Part shown: positions 20,441 through 29,368 of the stretch, in pieces
How the letters are laid out: each line of letters opens with the position of its first letter
How positions within the stretch are numbered: the first letter of the stretch is position 1
Origin: Arthrobacter sp. FB24
GTDB taxonomy: Bacteria > Actinomycetota > Actinomycetes > Actinomycetales > Micrococcaceae
DNA: 64,000 nt
Assembly (NCBI RefSeq): GCF_000196235.1
Contig: NC_008541.1
Coordinates: forward strand, 4,526,001 to 4,590,000
Direction of reading: 5' to 3'
Position numbers and translations under genes: made by a program
Notes under the pieces: model-generated
Database searches by the model: none
What the model saw: only the letters and a program-made list of their open reading frames with translations
Told to the model about the DNA's origin: nothing

Positions 20441-21421
20441 TCAGTAGGCAAGGGCGCGGTCCAGCGCCTCGAGGATGCGGTCGATGTCCGGCAGGTAGTC
20501 CTCTTCCACCTTGGCCACGGGGTAGGGCATGTGGAAGCCGCCAACACGGATCACCGGCGCTTCGAGGGACAGGAACGCACGCTCGCTCACACGGGCCGCG
20601 ATTTCGCCGCCGATGCCACCGAACGTCGGTGCCTCATGGGCCACGATCAGGCGTCCCGTCTTCTTGACGGACTCGGTAACGGTGTCGAAGTCAATGGGCG
20701 AGATGGACCGGAGGTCGATCACTTCAACGCTGTGGCCGTCCTCGGCAGCGGCACTGGCCGCAGCGAGTGCCACCGGGACCAGCGGACCGTAAGCGACCAC
20801 GGTGGCGTCGGCGCCTTCGCGCAGCACGTGGGCCGTGAACGGATCCGCCGAAGCGCCGGGCGACTCCGTGTCTACGTCACCCTTGAGCCAGTAGCGCCGC
20901 TTCGGCTCAAAGACGATAACCGGGTCCTGGCAGTCGACCGCCTGCTGGATCATCCAGTAGGCGTCATGCGGGTTGGAAGGGGTGATGATGCGCAGGCCGG
21001 CCGTGTGGGCGAACAGCGCCTCCGGGGACTCGGAGTGATGTTCAATCGAGCCGATGCCGCCGCCGTACGGGATGCGGATGACCACCGGCACGGTGAGGTT
21101 TCCGTTGCTGCGGGCATGCATCTTGGCCAGCTGGGTGGTGATCTGGTTGAAGCCCGGAAAAACGAAGCCGTCGAACTGGATCTCGCAGACCGGCAGGTAG
21201 CCGCTGAGGGCAAGTCCGATCGCGGTTCCGATGATTCCGGATTCGGCCAGCGGGGTGTCCACGACGCGGTCGGCGCCGAATTCGCCGATCAGCCCGTCAG
21301 TGACGCGGTAGACGCCGCCGAGCGGGCCGATGTCCTCGCCCATGAGCAGCGTGCGGGGGTTGTTGTTCAGCGTCGCGCGCAGGCCCTCGTTGATGGCCTT
21401 GGCGATGGTCATGGTGGTCAT
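20441..21421 (-). CDS. bkdB: 2-oxoisovalerate dehydrogenase E1 beta subunit
   Basis: 326-residue transketolase-like pyrimidine-binding subunit plus C-terminal domain of the E1 heterotetramer. It begins TIAKAINEGLRATLNNN and contains GEDIGPLGGVYRVTDGL and the ThDP-activating-Glu region (VCEIQFDGF). It pairs with the alpha subunit to decarboxylate branched-chain 2-oxoacids from Val, Leu and Ile, feeding both amino-acid breakdown and branched fatty-acid primers, which suits an anteiso/iso-rich actinobacterium. Its ATG overlaps the alpha-subunit stop by four bases. Confidence 0.94.
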   Translation of the reverse strand: MTTMTIAKAINEGLRATLNNNPRTLLMGEDIGPLGGVYRVTDGLIGEFGADRVVDTPLAESGIIGTAIGLALSGYLPVCEIQFDGFVFPGFNQITTQLAKMHARSNGNLTVPVVIRIPYGGGIGSIEHHSESPEALFAHTAGLRIITPSNPHDAYWMIQQAVDCQDPVIVFEPKRRYWLKGDVDTESPGASADPFTAHVLREGADATVVAYGPLVPVALAAASAAAEDGHSVEVIDLRSISPIDFDTVTESVKKTGRLIVAHEAPTFGGIGGEIAARVSERAFLSLEAPVIRVGGFHMPYPVAKVEEDYLPDIDRILEALDRALAY

Positions 21422-22665
21422 CGGTTGGCTGCCCCGTCTTTGTCTGCCTCGTCTGTACTTGCTTCGTCAGCGAAGCCCGCGCTGTACTCCTCGAACCAGG
21501 CCAGCTCTTCGGCCACCAGCGGGTGGGCCTCGGCGTAAGTGTTCGCGAATGCCGTCCGGATGTCCGGGGTTTCGAGGTCGTGGGTCGTCTTGCGGACATA
21601 GGCGGCGAGTTCGTCGCCGTCGGCCTTGACCGTGGCGAAAAAGGCGTCATCAGCCATACCCTCGGCCCGGAGGTACTTCTCCAGCCGTTCGAGGGGGTCC
21701 TTCGCACGCCATTGCGCCTCTTCATCGGAGCCGCGGTACTTGGTGGGATCGTCCGCCGTGGTGTGGGCGCCGACCCGGTAAGTAAAGGCCTCGATCAGCA
21801 CCGGGCTCTTTCCTTCACGGGCCCGTTCCAAAGCCCACTCCGTGACGGCATGCACTGCGATGACGTCATTGCCGTCCACCCGGATGCCGGGGAAACCGTA
21901 TCCTTTGGCGCGGTCGGCGAGGGGGACCCGGGTTTGCACGGTGCTGGGCACCGAGATGGCCCAGTGGTTGTTCTGGCAGAAAAAGACCACCGGCGCGTTG
22001 TACGAAGAGGCGAAAACCATGGACTCGTGCACGTCGCCTTCAGAGCTGGCTCCGTCGCCGAAGTACACCATGACGGCGGCCTTCGGTTCCTGCGGCTGGT
22101 CCGGGGTGGCGTTGGCGGCCGCAAGCTTCTGGTCCCGCTGGATGCCCATGGCGTAGCCAACGGCATGCGGAGTCTGCGCCGCGAGGACCAGGGTGTAAAG
22201 GTGGAAGTTGGTGTCTTTGGGGTTCCAGCCGCCATTGGACACACCGCGGAACTGGCGCAGCAGCTCGGCCAGGTCAACGTTGCGGGTCAGGGCGACCCCG
22301 TGCTCGCGGTACGTGGGGAAGATGTAATCCTGCGGCTGGCTGGCCCGTCCGGATCCGATCTGGGCGGCCTCCTGGCCGGTCAGGGGCACCCACAGGGCCA
22401 GCTGCCCTTGGCGCTGGAGCGCGGTTGCCTCCTGGTCGAACCGCCGGATGGCTGCCATGTCCGCGTAGAACCCGCGCAGCTTTTCAGCGTCGAGCCGGTT
22501 GGCATAGGCGGAGAAGACCGGGTCCTCGCCCAAGGTGCCGTCCGGCCCCAGGAGCTGGACCATTCGGGTGGGAGGTTCACCCAGTACGGCCTCGGCTTCC
22601 GCCTCGAGCTGGTCGTCTACCCCGGTTCCGTCGAACTCGGTAGCGGGCAGATGTGTGGCGCCCAT
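21418..22665 (-). CDS. bkdA: 2-oxoisovalerate dehydrogenase E1 alpha subunit
   Basis: 415 residues with the thiamine-diphosphate motif GDGASSEGDVHESMVFA and the downstream CQNNHWAIS that complete the GDG-N signature. The phosphorylation-loop-like stretch TYRVGAHTTADDPTKYR is typical of branched-chain E1 alpha. The start is the ATG of MGATHLPATEF at 22665, with AGGAGA seven bases upstream; the frame stays open for 20 more codons without a better signal. First gene of the operon, behind a long palindrome at 22713-22754 that is the obvious candidate control site. Confidence 0.93.
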   Translation of the reverse strand: MGATHLPATEFDGTGVDDQLEAEAEAVLGEPPTRMVQLLGPDGTLGEDPVFSAYANRLDAEKLRGFYADMAAIRRFDQEATALQRQGQLALWVPLTGQEAAQIGSGRASQPQDYIFPTYREHGVALTRNVDLAELLRQFRGVSNGGWNPKDTNFHLYTLVLAAQTPHAVGYAMGIQRDQKLAAANATPDQPQEPKAAVMVYFGDGASSEGDVHESMVFASSYNAPVVFFCQNNHWAISVPSTVQTRVPLADRAKGYGFPGIRVDGNDVIAVHAVTEWALERAREGKSPVLIEAFTYRVGAHTTADDPTKYRGSDEEAQWRAKDPLERLEKYLRAEGMADDAFFATVKADGDELAAYVRKTTHDLETPDIRTAFANTYAEAHPLVAEELAWFEEYSAGFADEASTDEADKDGAANR

Positions 22666-22712
22666 ACCGTCTCCTTGCTTGCCGCACTTGAATGCGTCGC
22701 AATCTCGCTGGG

Positions 22713-22754
22713 ATATATGCCGCATCCGGAATAGATTCCAGATGTGGCATATAT
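22713..22754. promoter_or_regulatory. 42-base palindromic operator upstream of the bkd operon
   Basis: ATATATGCCGCATCCGGAA (22713-22731) pairs with TTCCAGATGTGGCATATAT (22736-22754) across TAGA, with 17 of 19 positions matching. The centre is 68 bases before the bkdA start. Outer arms are A/T-rich and inner arms carry GCCGCAT/ATGTGGC. Length and symmetry suggest a multimeric regulator such as an Lrp/AsnC-type BkdR, but none is encoded nearby. Confidence 0.65.
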
Positions 22755-22814
22755 ATTGGCTTACTGTCCCTTACTTTATCCGCAGTAGGCGGACGCGGGG
22801 CGTTATGTTAAGCG

Positions 22815-23933
22815 CTAGGAACTCCGTGGCGGCTTTGTATAGTCTGCACAGAGTTTGAGGAAACGGGTGTTCGCTTCCTCCTCGCCGATACTCACCCGGA
22901 CGCCTTCATTGCCGAACGCCCGCACGGACAGGGCACGTTCTCCCGCCAGTGCTGCGAAGTCCGCACTGTTTTCGCCCAGATCGAGCCACACGAAGTTGCC
23001 CTGGGCGTCCGGCACGAACCAGCCGAGCTCTCGCAACCCGGCCGTGACGCGGTCACGCTCATCCACCAGCCTTTGTACCCTTTCTACAACCTGGCTGAAG
23101 TTCTGCAGGGACGTGACGGCTGCGCGCTCGGCGATCTGGGATACGGCGAACGGCGTGGCGGCGACCCGGAGGTGCTGGGTAAGGTCCGGGTTGGAGACGC
23201 TGTACCCCACACGAAGCCCGGCCAGGCCGTGGGCCTTGGAGAATGTCCGCAGGACCACCACGTTCGGGTACTTGCGGTACATCTCGATCCCGTTCACGGC
23301 GTGCTCCGCGCGAACGAACTCCTGGTAGGCCTCGTCGATGACGATGACCACGTCCGAAGGGACCGAGCGGATGAACCGTTCGGTTTCTTCGGCTTCAAGG
23401 ATGGGCCCGGTGGGGTTGTTGGGGGTGCACAGCAGGATGACTTTGGTGCGCGCGGTGACGGCTGCTGCCATGGCGTCGAGATCGTGGCGGCCGTCGGGCG
23501 TCAGCGGGATCCGCACGCTCTCAGCCCCGGCGAGCCCGACGCAGATGGGGTAGGCCTCAAAGGACCGCCAGGCGTAGATGACTTCATCGGCTTTGCCGTC
23601 GTCGTTCTGCCCGGCGAAGGTCACCAGGAGCTGGTTCAGGGCGCCGAGGCTGCCAGCACCGGTGACAATGTCTTCGGAAGGGACCTGCAGGAATTCCGCA
23701 AGCGCCCCCCGGAGCTTGCTGCTGAGCGGATCCGGGTAGCGGTTGAAGTCCGTCTGGTCCGCGATGGCCTGCAGCACTGCAGGCAGGGGCGGAAGCGGGT
23801 TCTCGTTCGAGGACAGTTTGTAGCTGGCAAGGCCCTCGACGGCGGCCGGGGGCTTGCCGGCGGCATAGCGGGGCAGCCTGTCCACGACCGGACGGGGCCT
23901 GATTCCCCCGGCGGGGTTCTCTGGTGAAGTCAT
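22815..23933 (-). CDS. hisC: Histidinol-phosphate aminotransferase
   Basis: 372-residue fold-type-I aminotransferase. It shows KLSSNENPLPP near residue 38, LCTPNNPTGPI near residue 175, the Asp/Tyr pair in IDEAYQEF, and the PLP lysine in TFSKAHGLAGLRVGY. These are HisC hallmarks; the related PAT enzyme acting on aromatic amino acids shares them. The start is the ATG of MTSPENPAGG at 23933, with GGAGAAG about 13 bases upstream. The gene stands apart from other his genes, so an aromatic aminotransferase (PatA/HisC2-like) role is a real alternative. Confidence 0.85.
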   Translation of the reverse strand: MTSPENPAGGIRPRPVVDRLPRYAAGKPPAAVEGLASYKLSSNENPLPPLPAVLQAIADQTDFNRYPDPLSSKLRGALAEFLQVPSEDIVTGAGSLGALNQLLVTFAGQNDDGKADEVIYAWRSFEAYPICVGLAGAESVRIPLTPDGRHDLDAMAAAVTARTKVILLCTPNNPTGPILEAEETERFIRSVPSDVVIVIDEAYQEFVRAEHAVNGIEMYRKYPNVVVLRTFSKAHGLAGLRVGYSVSNPDLTQHLRVAATPFAVSQIAERAAVTSLQNFSQVVERVQRLVDERDRVTAGLRELGWFVPDAQGNFVWLDLGENSADFAALAGERALSVRAFGNEGVRVSIGEEEANTRFLKLCADYTKPPRSS

Positions 23934-23993
23934 GCCAACTAGCCTACTTCTCCGGTCCTGCCGCTTTCCTGCGCCGTATGAAAGCATGGGGCC

Positions 23994-24419
23994 ATGTTCT
24001 CTTTCATCTTGCGGGTTCTCATCAACGGCTTGGCTCTGGGGATCGCGAGCTGGATCCTGCCCGGCCTGGATATCTCCACCACCGCAACGACGGAAGCCGT
24101 TGCCCAAGGTGGTGTCACACAGGGAACGGATCCGCTTGGTGTAATTCTTGCCTACCTTTTCATTGGCCTGATCTTCGGCCTGGTCAATGCACTGGTACGG
24201 CCGATCGTCAGCCTGCTGTCCCTGCCGATCACCATCCTGACGCTGGGCCTGTTCACGATCGTCATTAACGCCGCCATGCTGTTCCTGACGTCCTGGCTGA
24301 GCAGCTACACCCCCGTCCACTTCACCATTGACTCCTTCTTCTGGACTGCCGTGCTGGCTGCCATCATCATCACGGTGGTCTCCCTCGTTGCGGGCAGGAT
24401 CACCGGCGTCCGGCGCTAA
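23994..24419 (+). CDS. Phage-holin-family (PF04020-type) small membrane protein
   Basis: 141 residues with four membrane segments: FILRVLINGLALGIASWIL, LAYLFIGLIFGLVNALV, LPITILTLGLFTIVINAAML and FFWTAVLAAIIITVVSLVAG. This matches the short Phage_holin_4_2/YvlD family found across bacterial chromosomes, where no lytic role has been shown. A 19-residue external insert rich in Thr lies between helices one and two. It is divergent from hisC with a 60-base gap. Confidence 0.85.
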   Translation: MFSFILRVLINGLALGIASWILPGLDISTTATTEAVAQGGVTQGTDPLGVILAYLFIGLIFGLVNALVRPIVSLLSLPITILTLGLFTIVINAAMLFLTSWLSSYTPVHFTIDSFFWTAVLAAIIITVVSLVAGRITGVRR

Positions 24420-24449
24420 GCGGGCTAGCGCGCCCCAGCACCTGCCCGC

Positions 24450-25877
24450 CTAGCGGCCGACCCACCTGGCTGCCCCTTGGAGCGGCCTGTCCTGCTGGCG
24501 CGCCGTCGGGGCCTTCGGTTCCCGGTTTACGGCAAAGCGGGTGGCGGTCCCTGCCCCTCCCGCGCCAACAACGCCGGCGAGGACCGCCGTGTTCGCGACC
24601 AGGGACGGGTCTTTGCTGGCCGACACTGCCTTGGCGCCCTCCTCGTAGTTGCCAATGTTGTGGCCCGGCCCCAGGTTGAGATCAAAACCCGGCGGCCTGA
24701 ACACCCTGTCGGTCAGCGTGACGGTGACCCTTTCCCTGGTGTCCGGGTTAGGAGTTCCGTCACTACCGGGAACCCAATCCTGGCGATGTTCGAGGTGGAG
24801 GGACGTGATTCCCGGTGCCGGCGAAATCGCGCCCACCGGTGAACCGGCCGTCAGCACATACTTCAGGTCGAATTCGGCGAGGAACGCCTTGTCACTGCTG
24901 AGGTTCATGGCATGTGCCCCGCCCTGGCTGTAGCCCACAGCCACTACCTGATCCCCTTTGACTGCACCGGCCTGGTGCAATGCCGACAGCACGGCAGCAT
25001 TCAGGTATTCCGAGCCATAGCCCAGCGCCTCAGCAATCCCGGCCTCATCCAGCGGGTTCGAACCCCCTGCCGGATCCCCGGGCTGGGTTCCCGGGATGAT
25101 GACGATATACGCTTTTCGGCCGTCCGCCTCCACTTGCACCACCTCGATCTTTCCGTGGCCCTCAGCGTCAAGTTCGCGAAGCCTGGCGAGGAGGCCGGCG
25201 GGCGAGGTGTCCACGACCACATCCCGGGTGAGTTCCTCGACGGCCGTGACGGGACGCGGCTTGAGGAAGGGAAGCGTGCCCTCCGCCAGCCTCCGCATCA
25301 ACGGGCCAATGGCCAGGAAACCCCGGCCCGCTGCAACCTCGGCTGCCAACGCGCGAGCCAGCTCCGCAGGGGAAATTCCTATCATCAGTGCGAGTGACAA
25401 AGGCGCCGCGAGCGCCTCGGCAGCGTCGCGGCTCGGCACAAACGTGGTCTTCAGGTCCAGATAGAGCGCAGGCAGGAAGCCCCAGCCGTCGTCCGGCATG
25501 CGGACCCCCGCGGCGGCCAATGACTCTGCCGTTTCGTAGTCCCGGCGGCTCGCCCGGACCTGGCTGCTGAGGTGTTGGAGTTCTTCCCTGACGGCGCGGA
25601 CCGCCTGGCCCCCTTCACCCACCGCAATCAGTGCGGCCGTGCCGCTTGTTCGGGGATCGTTCTCGTAGGGACACAGTTCTTCCCAGATCCGCCGGACCCC
25701 GATCTCAACCGCGGCGAGTTCGTCAGCCATGCCGTCAAGTTCAGCCACACCGGCCATGAGCTCTTCCAGTTGAAAGCTGATTCCTCCGACTCCGCCGCGG
25801 ATCCGCATGCTGCCGTCCGTTGCCGGCTCCAGCGGTGGTAGCTGTCCGCCGCTTCCTGAGGGCGTGGCCTCTGCCAT
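24450..25877 (-). CDS. Alpha/beta hydrolase with WXG-like N-terminal helical domain
   Basis: 475 residues. Residues 30-130 are helical with heptad-like character (FQLEELMAGVAELDGMADEL), like proteins of WXG100/LXG-linked systems. The C-terminal half is an alpha/beta hydrolase. The nucleophile is Ser317 in GYSQGG, the likely acid Asp367 is in HRQDW, and the likely His406 is in GPGHNIG, so a full triad can be proposed. IVIIPGTQPG would supply the oxyanion region. There is no signal peptide; a weak hydrophobic segment lies near 428-445. The start shares one base with the stop of the WXG100-like gene, so the two are translationally coupled. Substrate and site of action unknown. Confidence 0.78.
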   Translation of the reverse strand: MAEATPSGSGGQLPPLEPATDGSMRIRGGVGGISFQLEELMAGVAELDGMADELAAVEIGVRRIWEELCPYENDPRTSGTAALIAVGEGGQAVRAVREELQHLSSQVRASRRDYETAESLAAAGVRMPDDGWGFLPALYLDLKTTFVPSRDAAEALAAPLSLALMIGISPAELARALAAEVAAGRGFLAIGPLMRRLAEGTLPFLKPRPVTAVEELTRDVVVDTSPAGLLARLRELDAEGHGKIEVVQVEADGRKAYIVIIPGTQPGDPAGGSNPLDEAGIAEALGYGSEYLNAAVLSALHQAGAVKGDQVVAVGYSQGGAHAMNLSSDKAFLAEFDLKYVLTAGSPVGAISPAPGITSLHLEHRQDWVPGSDGTPNPDTRERVTVTLTDRVFRPPGFDLNLGPGHNIGNYEEGAKAVSASKDPSLVANTAVLAGVVGAGGAGTATRFAVNREPKAPTARQQDRPLQGAARWVGR

Positions 25878-26182
25878 CAGTACCCTCCGCCGGGCGTCCG
25901 CTGGGATGAGACAGAAACCTGCTGTGAGTGGCGGAGGACAGCTTCATAGGCCGCCATCAGCCGCTCCCGTGCGCGACTCAGCGCGGCCGCCTGCAGCGAG
26001 ATGGCGGTGCGGTACGCCTCGCCGGCCGGCGACTGCCACTCCGAGAGTTGAACCCGGCGGAAGGCGAGCAACGACGTATCGAGGCGGTGCGCAAAGCCCG
26101 CGACGCGCCAGGCCATCTGCTGCACCTCAAAGCTTCGCGAACCGCAGGTGTTGGCATCCGCTGCAGTGATGCTGCCGCTCAT
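25877..26182 (-). CDS. WXG100-like small protein
   Basis: 101 residues, close to the 100 that names the family. It is predicted helical, with a central W49-QSPAG-EAY turn that fits the Trp-containing hairpin of WXG100 (EsxA/B-like) proteins, and a second helix rich in Ala, Arg and Glu. I chose the ATG at 26182 because AGGGGGACAAGGGA precedes it; the frame stays open upstream without a ribosome site. It overlaps the hydrolase gene (TGATG). No EccC, EccB or other type VII secretion gene is in the window, so secretion is only a possibility. Confidence 0.65.
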   Translation of the reverse strand: MSGSITAADANTCGSRSFEVQQMAWRVAGFAHRLDTSLLAFRRVQLSEWQSPAGEAYRTAISLQAAALSRARERLMAAYEAVLRHSQQVSVSSQRTPGGGY

Positions 26183-26373
26183 TCCCTTGTCCCCCTGACT
26201 TTTGTCGTTCCCCATGGTCGGTAATAACGACGCTACGGAGCGGTGCAGCGGCATGGAACTGGCGGCGTCGGCTATGTGGAAAACGGAGGGCACCCGAACC
26301 TGAGGCCCGGCGGGGAGAAGTCACACGGACAGCGCGCTTAAGGGGCAGCGCGACTTCGTGAAAGAATCAGCAC

Positions 26374-27816
26374 ATGCCTGAAACTGCCGCCACAGCTGAG
26401 ACCCGTACGCCTTCCGGACGCCTGGCCCTTGCCGCCTCGCCGGACAAGATCGCCCTAGGCCCGCTGGACGGCCGGTACCAGTCCGCGGTCGCACCGTTGG
26501 TGGATTACCTGTCCGAGGCGGCCCTCAACCGGGATCGCGTGGCCGTGGAAGTCGAGTGGCTCATCCACCTGACCAGCAACAGCGTCCTCCCGGGCGCCGG
26601 CCCGCTGACGCCCGAACAGCAGGACCAGCTCCGCGCCATCGTCACGGAATTCGACTCCGCGTCGGTCACCGAGCTGGCCGACATCGAGGCCGTAACGGTT
26701 CACGACGTCAAGGCAGTCGAGTACTACATCGGCCGCAGGCTGCCGGCCATCGGCATTGAGCGGCTTACCGCCATGGTGCACTTCGGCTGCACCTCGGAAG
26801 ACATCAACAACCTCTCCTACGCGCTGGGCGTCAAGGGCGCCGTGGAGGACGTGTGGCTGCCCGCCGCCAAGGCGCTGGTGGCCCAGATCAGCAGGATGGC
26901 TGACGACAACCGCAGCGTGCCCATGCTTTCCCGCACGCACGGACAGCCGGCCACGCCCACCACCCTGGGCAAGGAACTGGCCGTCATCGCGCACCGCCTG
27001 ACCCGCCAGCTGGACCGGATTGCCAGGACGGAATACCTGGGCAAAATCAACGGCGCCACCGGCACCTACGCCGCCCACGTCGCTTCCGTTCCCGGCGCGG
27101 ACTGGCAGCACGTGGCGAAGTCCTTCGTTGAGGGCCTGGGCCTGACCTGGAATCCGCTGACCACCCAGATCGAAAGCCACGACTGGCAGGCGGAGTTGTA
27201 CGCCGACGTCGCGCGGTTCAACCGGATCCTGCACAACGTGTGCACCGACATCTGGAGCTACATCTCCATCGGCTACTTCGCGCAGATCCCGGTGGCGGGC
27301 GCCACGGGTTCCTCCACCATGCCGCACAAGGTCAACCCGATCCGCTTTGAGAACGCCGAAGCCAACCTGGAGATCTCCTCCGGCCTGCTGGACGTGCTGG
27401 GCTCCACGCTGGTCACCTCGCGCTGGCAGCGCGACCTCACCGACTCCTCCAGCCAGCGCAACATCGGCGTGGCCTTCGGGCACTCCCTGCTGGCCATCTC
27501 GAATGTGGTCAAGGGCCTGGAGCGCCTGGACGTAGCCGAGGACGTCCTGGCGGGCGACCTCGACACCAACTGGGAAGTTCTGGGCGAGGCCATCCAAATG
27601 GTGATGCGCGCCGAGGCGATTGCCGGCGTCGAAGGAATGGAAAACCCCTACGAGCGGCTCAAGGACCTGACCCGCGGACAGCGCGTGGATGCCGCCCGGA
27701 TGCAGGAATTCGTCCAGGGCCTGGGCCTCTCCGCGGACGCCGAAGCCCGGCTGCTGGCCCTGACACCGGGCAAGTACACAGGCATCGCGGACCAGCTGGT
27801 GGACCACCTCAAATGA
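26374..27816 (+). CDS. purB: Adenylosuccinate lyase
   Basis: 480 residues of the fumarase/aspartase superfamily. It acts twice in purine synthesis, splitting SAICAR and adenylosuccinate with release of fumarate. The signature loop reads GSSTMPHKVNP near residue 310, the acid/base His is in SRTHGQPATP, and ALGPLDGRYQSAV marks the N-terminus as the PurB type found in many Gram-negative bacteria and some actinobacteria. The next gene starts inside its stop codon (ATGA). This is the only clear purine gene in the window. Confidence 0.97.
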   Translation: MPETAATAETRTPSGRLALAASPDKIALGPLDGRYQSAVAPLVDYLSEAALNRDRVAVEVEWLIHLTSNSVLPGAGPLTPEQQDQLRAIVTEFDSASVTELADIEAVTVHDVKAVEYYIGRRLPAIGIERLTAMVHFGCTSEDINNLSYALGVKGAVEDVWLPAAKALVAQISRMADDNRSVPMLSRTHGQPATPTTLGKELAVIAHRLTRQLDRIARTEYLGKINGATGTYAAHVASVPGADWQHVAKSFVEGLGLTWNPLTTQIESHDWQAELYADVARFNRILHNVCTDIWSYISIGYFAQIPVAGATGSSTMPHKVNPIRFENAEANLEISSGLLDVLGSTLVTSRWQRDLTDSSSQRNIGVAFGHSLLAISNVVKGLERLDVAEDVLAGDLDTNWEVLGEAIQMVMRAEAIAGVEGMENPYERLKDLTRGQRVDAARMQEFVQGLGLSADAEARLLALTPGKYTGIADQLVDHLK

Positions 27817-28484
27817 GGCTTCTGCTCATTCGCCACGGCCAGACCCCCGGCAACGTCCTGGGGCAGCTGGACACCGCTCACCCGGGACCGGGGCTGACGG
27901 AACTCGGCGAACGCCAGGCCGAGGCTCTTTCCCGCGCCCTGGCGAATGAGCGGATCCATTCCCTCTACGCCTCCACCCTGGTCCGGACCCAGATCACGGC
28001 AGCGCCGCTGGCGCGGCTCCACGGGCTGGACACTGAGGTGATTGAGGGCATCCACGAGATCGAAGCCGGTGCGCTCGAAAAGCTGACGGACCATGAATCG
28101 CACAAGCGGTACCTGGGCACCATATTTTCCTGGGCCGACGGCGACCTGGACCGCCGGATGCCTGCAGGTCCCAGCGGCCGGGACTTCTTCGACCGCTATG
28201 ACGCCGCGATCGCTGCAGTGGCGGAGCGGGCAAACGGAATCGGGGATTCCGGATCCGTTGCCGTGGTCAGCCACGGGGCGGCCATCCGCGTATGGGCAGG
28301 ACTGCGGGCAGGCAACATTGAGCCGGACTTTGCCGCGAAGCATGTGCTGAACAACACCGGCATTGTGGCCCTGGAGGGCGATCCTGACGACGGCTGGAAG
28401 CTCATCCACTGGGACGACAGCCCCGTGGGCGGCCTGGCTCTGGCCGATCCGACCGCGCAAGACCCCACCGGCAGACAGGCCTAG
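27813..28484 (+). CDS. Histidine phosphatase family protein
   Basis: 223 residues of the phosphoglycerate-mutase-like family. The phospho-acceptor His8 lies in LLIRHGQTPGN, the catalytic Arg is in ASTLVRTQITA, Glu is in IHEIEAGALE, and the second His is in VVSHGAAIR. The family dephosphorylates small metabolites or nucleotides. Its start overlaps the purB stop, suggesting coupled expression and perhaps a housekeeping nucleotide role. Its stop shares the CTAG tetranucleotide with the convergent kinase gene's stop. Confidence 0.9.
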   Translation: MRLLLIRHGQTPGNVLGQLDTAHPGPGLTELGERQAEALSRALANERIHSLYASTLVRTQITAAPLARLHGLDTEVIEGIHEIEAGALEKLTDHESHKRYLGTIFSWADGDLDRRMPAGPSGRDFFDRYDAAIAAVAERANGIGDSGSVAVVSHGAAIRVWAGLRAGNIEPDFAAKHVLNNTGIVALEGDPDDGWKLIHWDDSPVGGLALADPTAQDPTGRQA

Positions 28485-29368
28485 CAGTAGCTCCCCGAAC
28501 GCGCCTCCACCCGTCGGCGCAGGGGATGCGGGCGCTGCAGGAGCATCGCGGCCTCTGCTGTGGCCTCCAGTGCTGTGGGGCGCTCCGCCGCATGCCTGGC
28601 TGTCATCGATCCCAGCAGCGATGCCCATTGTGAACCGAGATGCTGCGGTATGCCGGGGCTCCTCAGCGTCCTTGCGACCAGGGACTCGACGGCCGTCCCG
28701 GGAAAGGCCTTGACTCCCGTCAGGCATTCGAGCAGCACCAGCCCCAAGGCATAGATGTCGTCAGCCGGCCGGACTGTCTCGCCGTTGGCCTGCTCCGGAC
28801 TCATGTACTGAACGGTGCCGGAAGACGTCCCGGGCTCCGGCTCGGTTCCGGCAGGTGCAGCGATGCCGAAGTCGATGATCCGGACAGGGCACTTGCGCAG
28901 GCGGCTCAGCAGCAGGTTCGCCGGCTTGATGTCACGGTGCACGATCCCGCGCGCATGCAGGTGCCGCAGTCCGGACAGGAGACCCACCGCCCAAGGAGCT
29001 ACCTCGCTCCCAGGCACTGGCCCCCAACGGATTGTTTCCGCAAGGCTGCTGCCGTACACCAGTTCCTGGACCAGGAAGGGGTGGCCTGCCCAGCGGGAAT
29101 CCGCCGCCCCGGTGCCCTTGTCAACAAATTTCACGAGCGCCGGATGGCGCAATCCCTCCATCAGGACAGCCTCAGCGGCGATACGTTCCCCGTTCCGCTT
29201 GTCCGCCAGTGCAGCCACTTTAACGGCGACCGGACGGCCGTCACGGTGGCCGGTACCACGGAACACTTGGGCGGTGGCACCGACGCCTAACCTTTCATGC
29301 AGCAGATAGCGCGTGTCCGAACCGGCATCCCATATCTCGGGAGGCTGGCCGCCGCAGTCGCTGGTCAT
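28481..29368 (-). CDS. Soluble serine/threonine protein kinase (PknB-like catalytic domain only)
   Basis: 295 residues with every kinase landmark: Gly-loop GVGATAQV at 28-35, ATP lysine K50, alpha-C Glu66, HRD at 144-146, N151, DFG at 167-169 and SPE for APE. Unlike most actinobacterial Pkn proteins there is no membrane helix and no PASTA or other sensor domain after the kinase, only a short basic tail. Activity in the cytoplasm is expected. The ATG overlaps the stop of the small Cys-containing protein (ATGTCATGA), so the two are coupled and that protein may be its partner or substrate. Confidence 0.88.
   Translation of the reverse strand: MTSDCGGQPPEIWDAGSDTRYLLHERLGVGATAQVFRGTGHRDGRPVAVKVAALADKRNGERIAAEAVLMEGLRHPALVKFVDKGTGAADSRWAGHPFLVQELVYGSSLAETIRWGPVPGSEVAPWAVGLLSGLRHLHARGIVHRDIKPANLLLSRLRKCPVRIIDFGIAAPAGTEPEPGTSSGTVQYMSPEQANGETVRPADDIYALGLVLLECLTGVKAFPGTAVESLVARTLRSPGIPQHLGSQWASLLGSMTARHAAERPTALEATAEAAMLLQRPHPLRRRVEARSGSYC

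Noticed and set aside
19221..20447. Long plus-strand frame opposite bkdC
   Set aside because: Antisense shadow of the E2 gene; composition is Gly/Arg/Asp-rich without motifs.
26455..27807. A 450-codon antisense frame covering purB
   Set aside because: It mirrors purB codon structure and has no domain or ribosome site.
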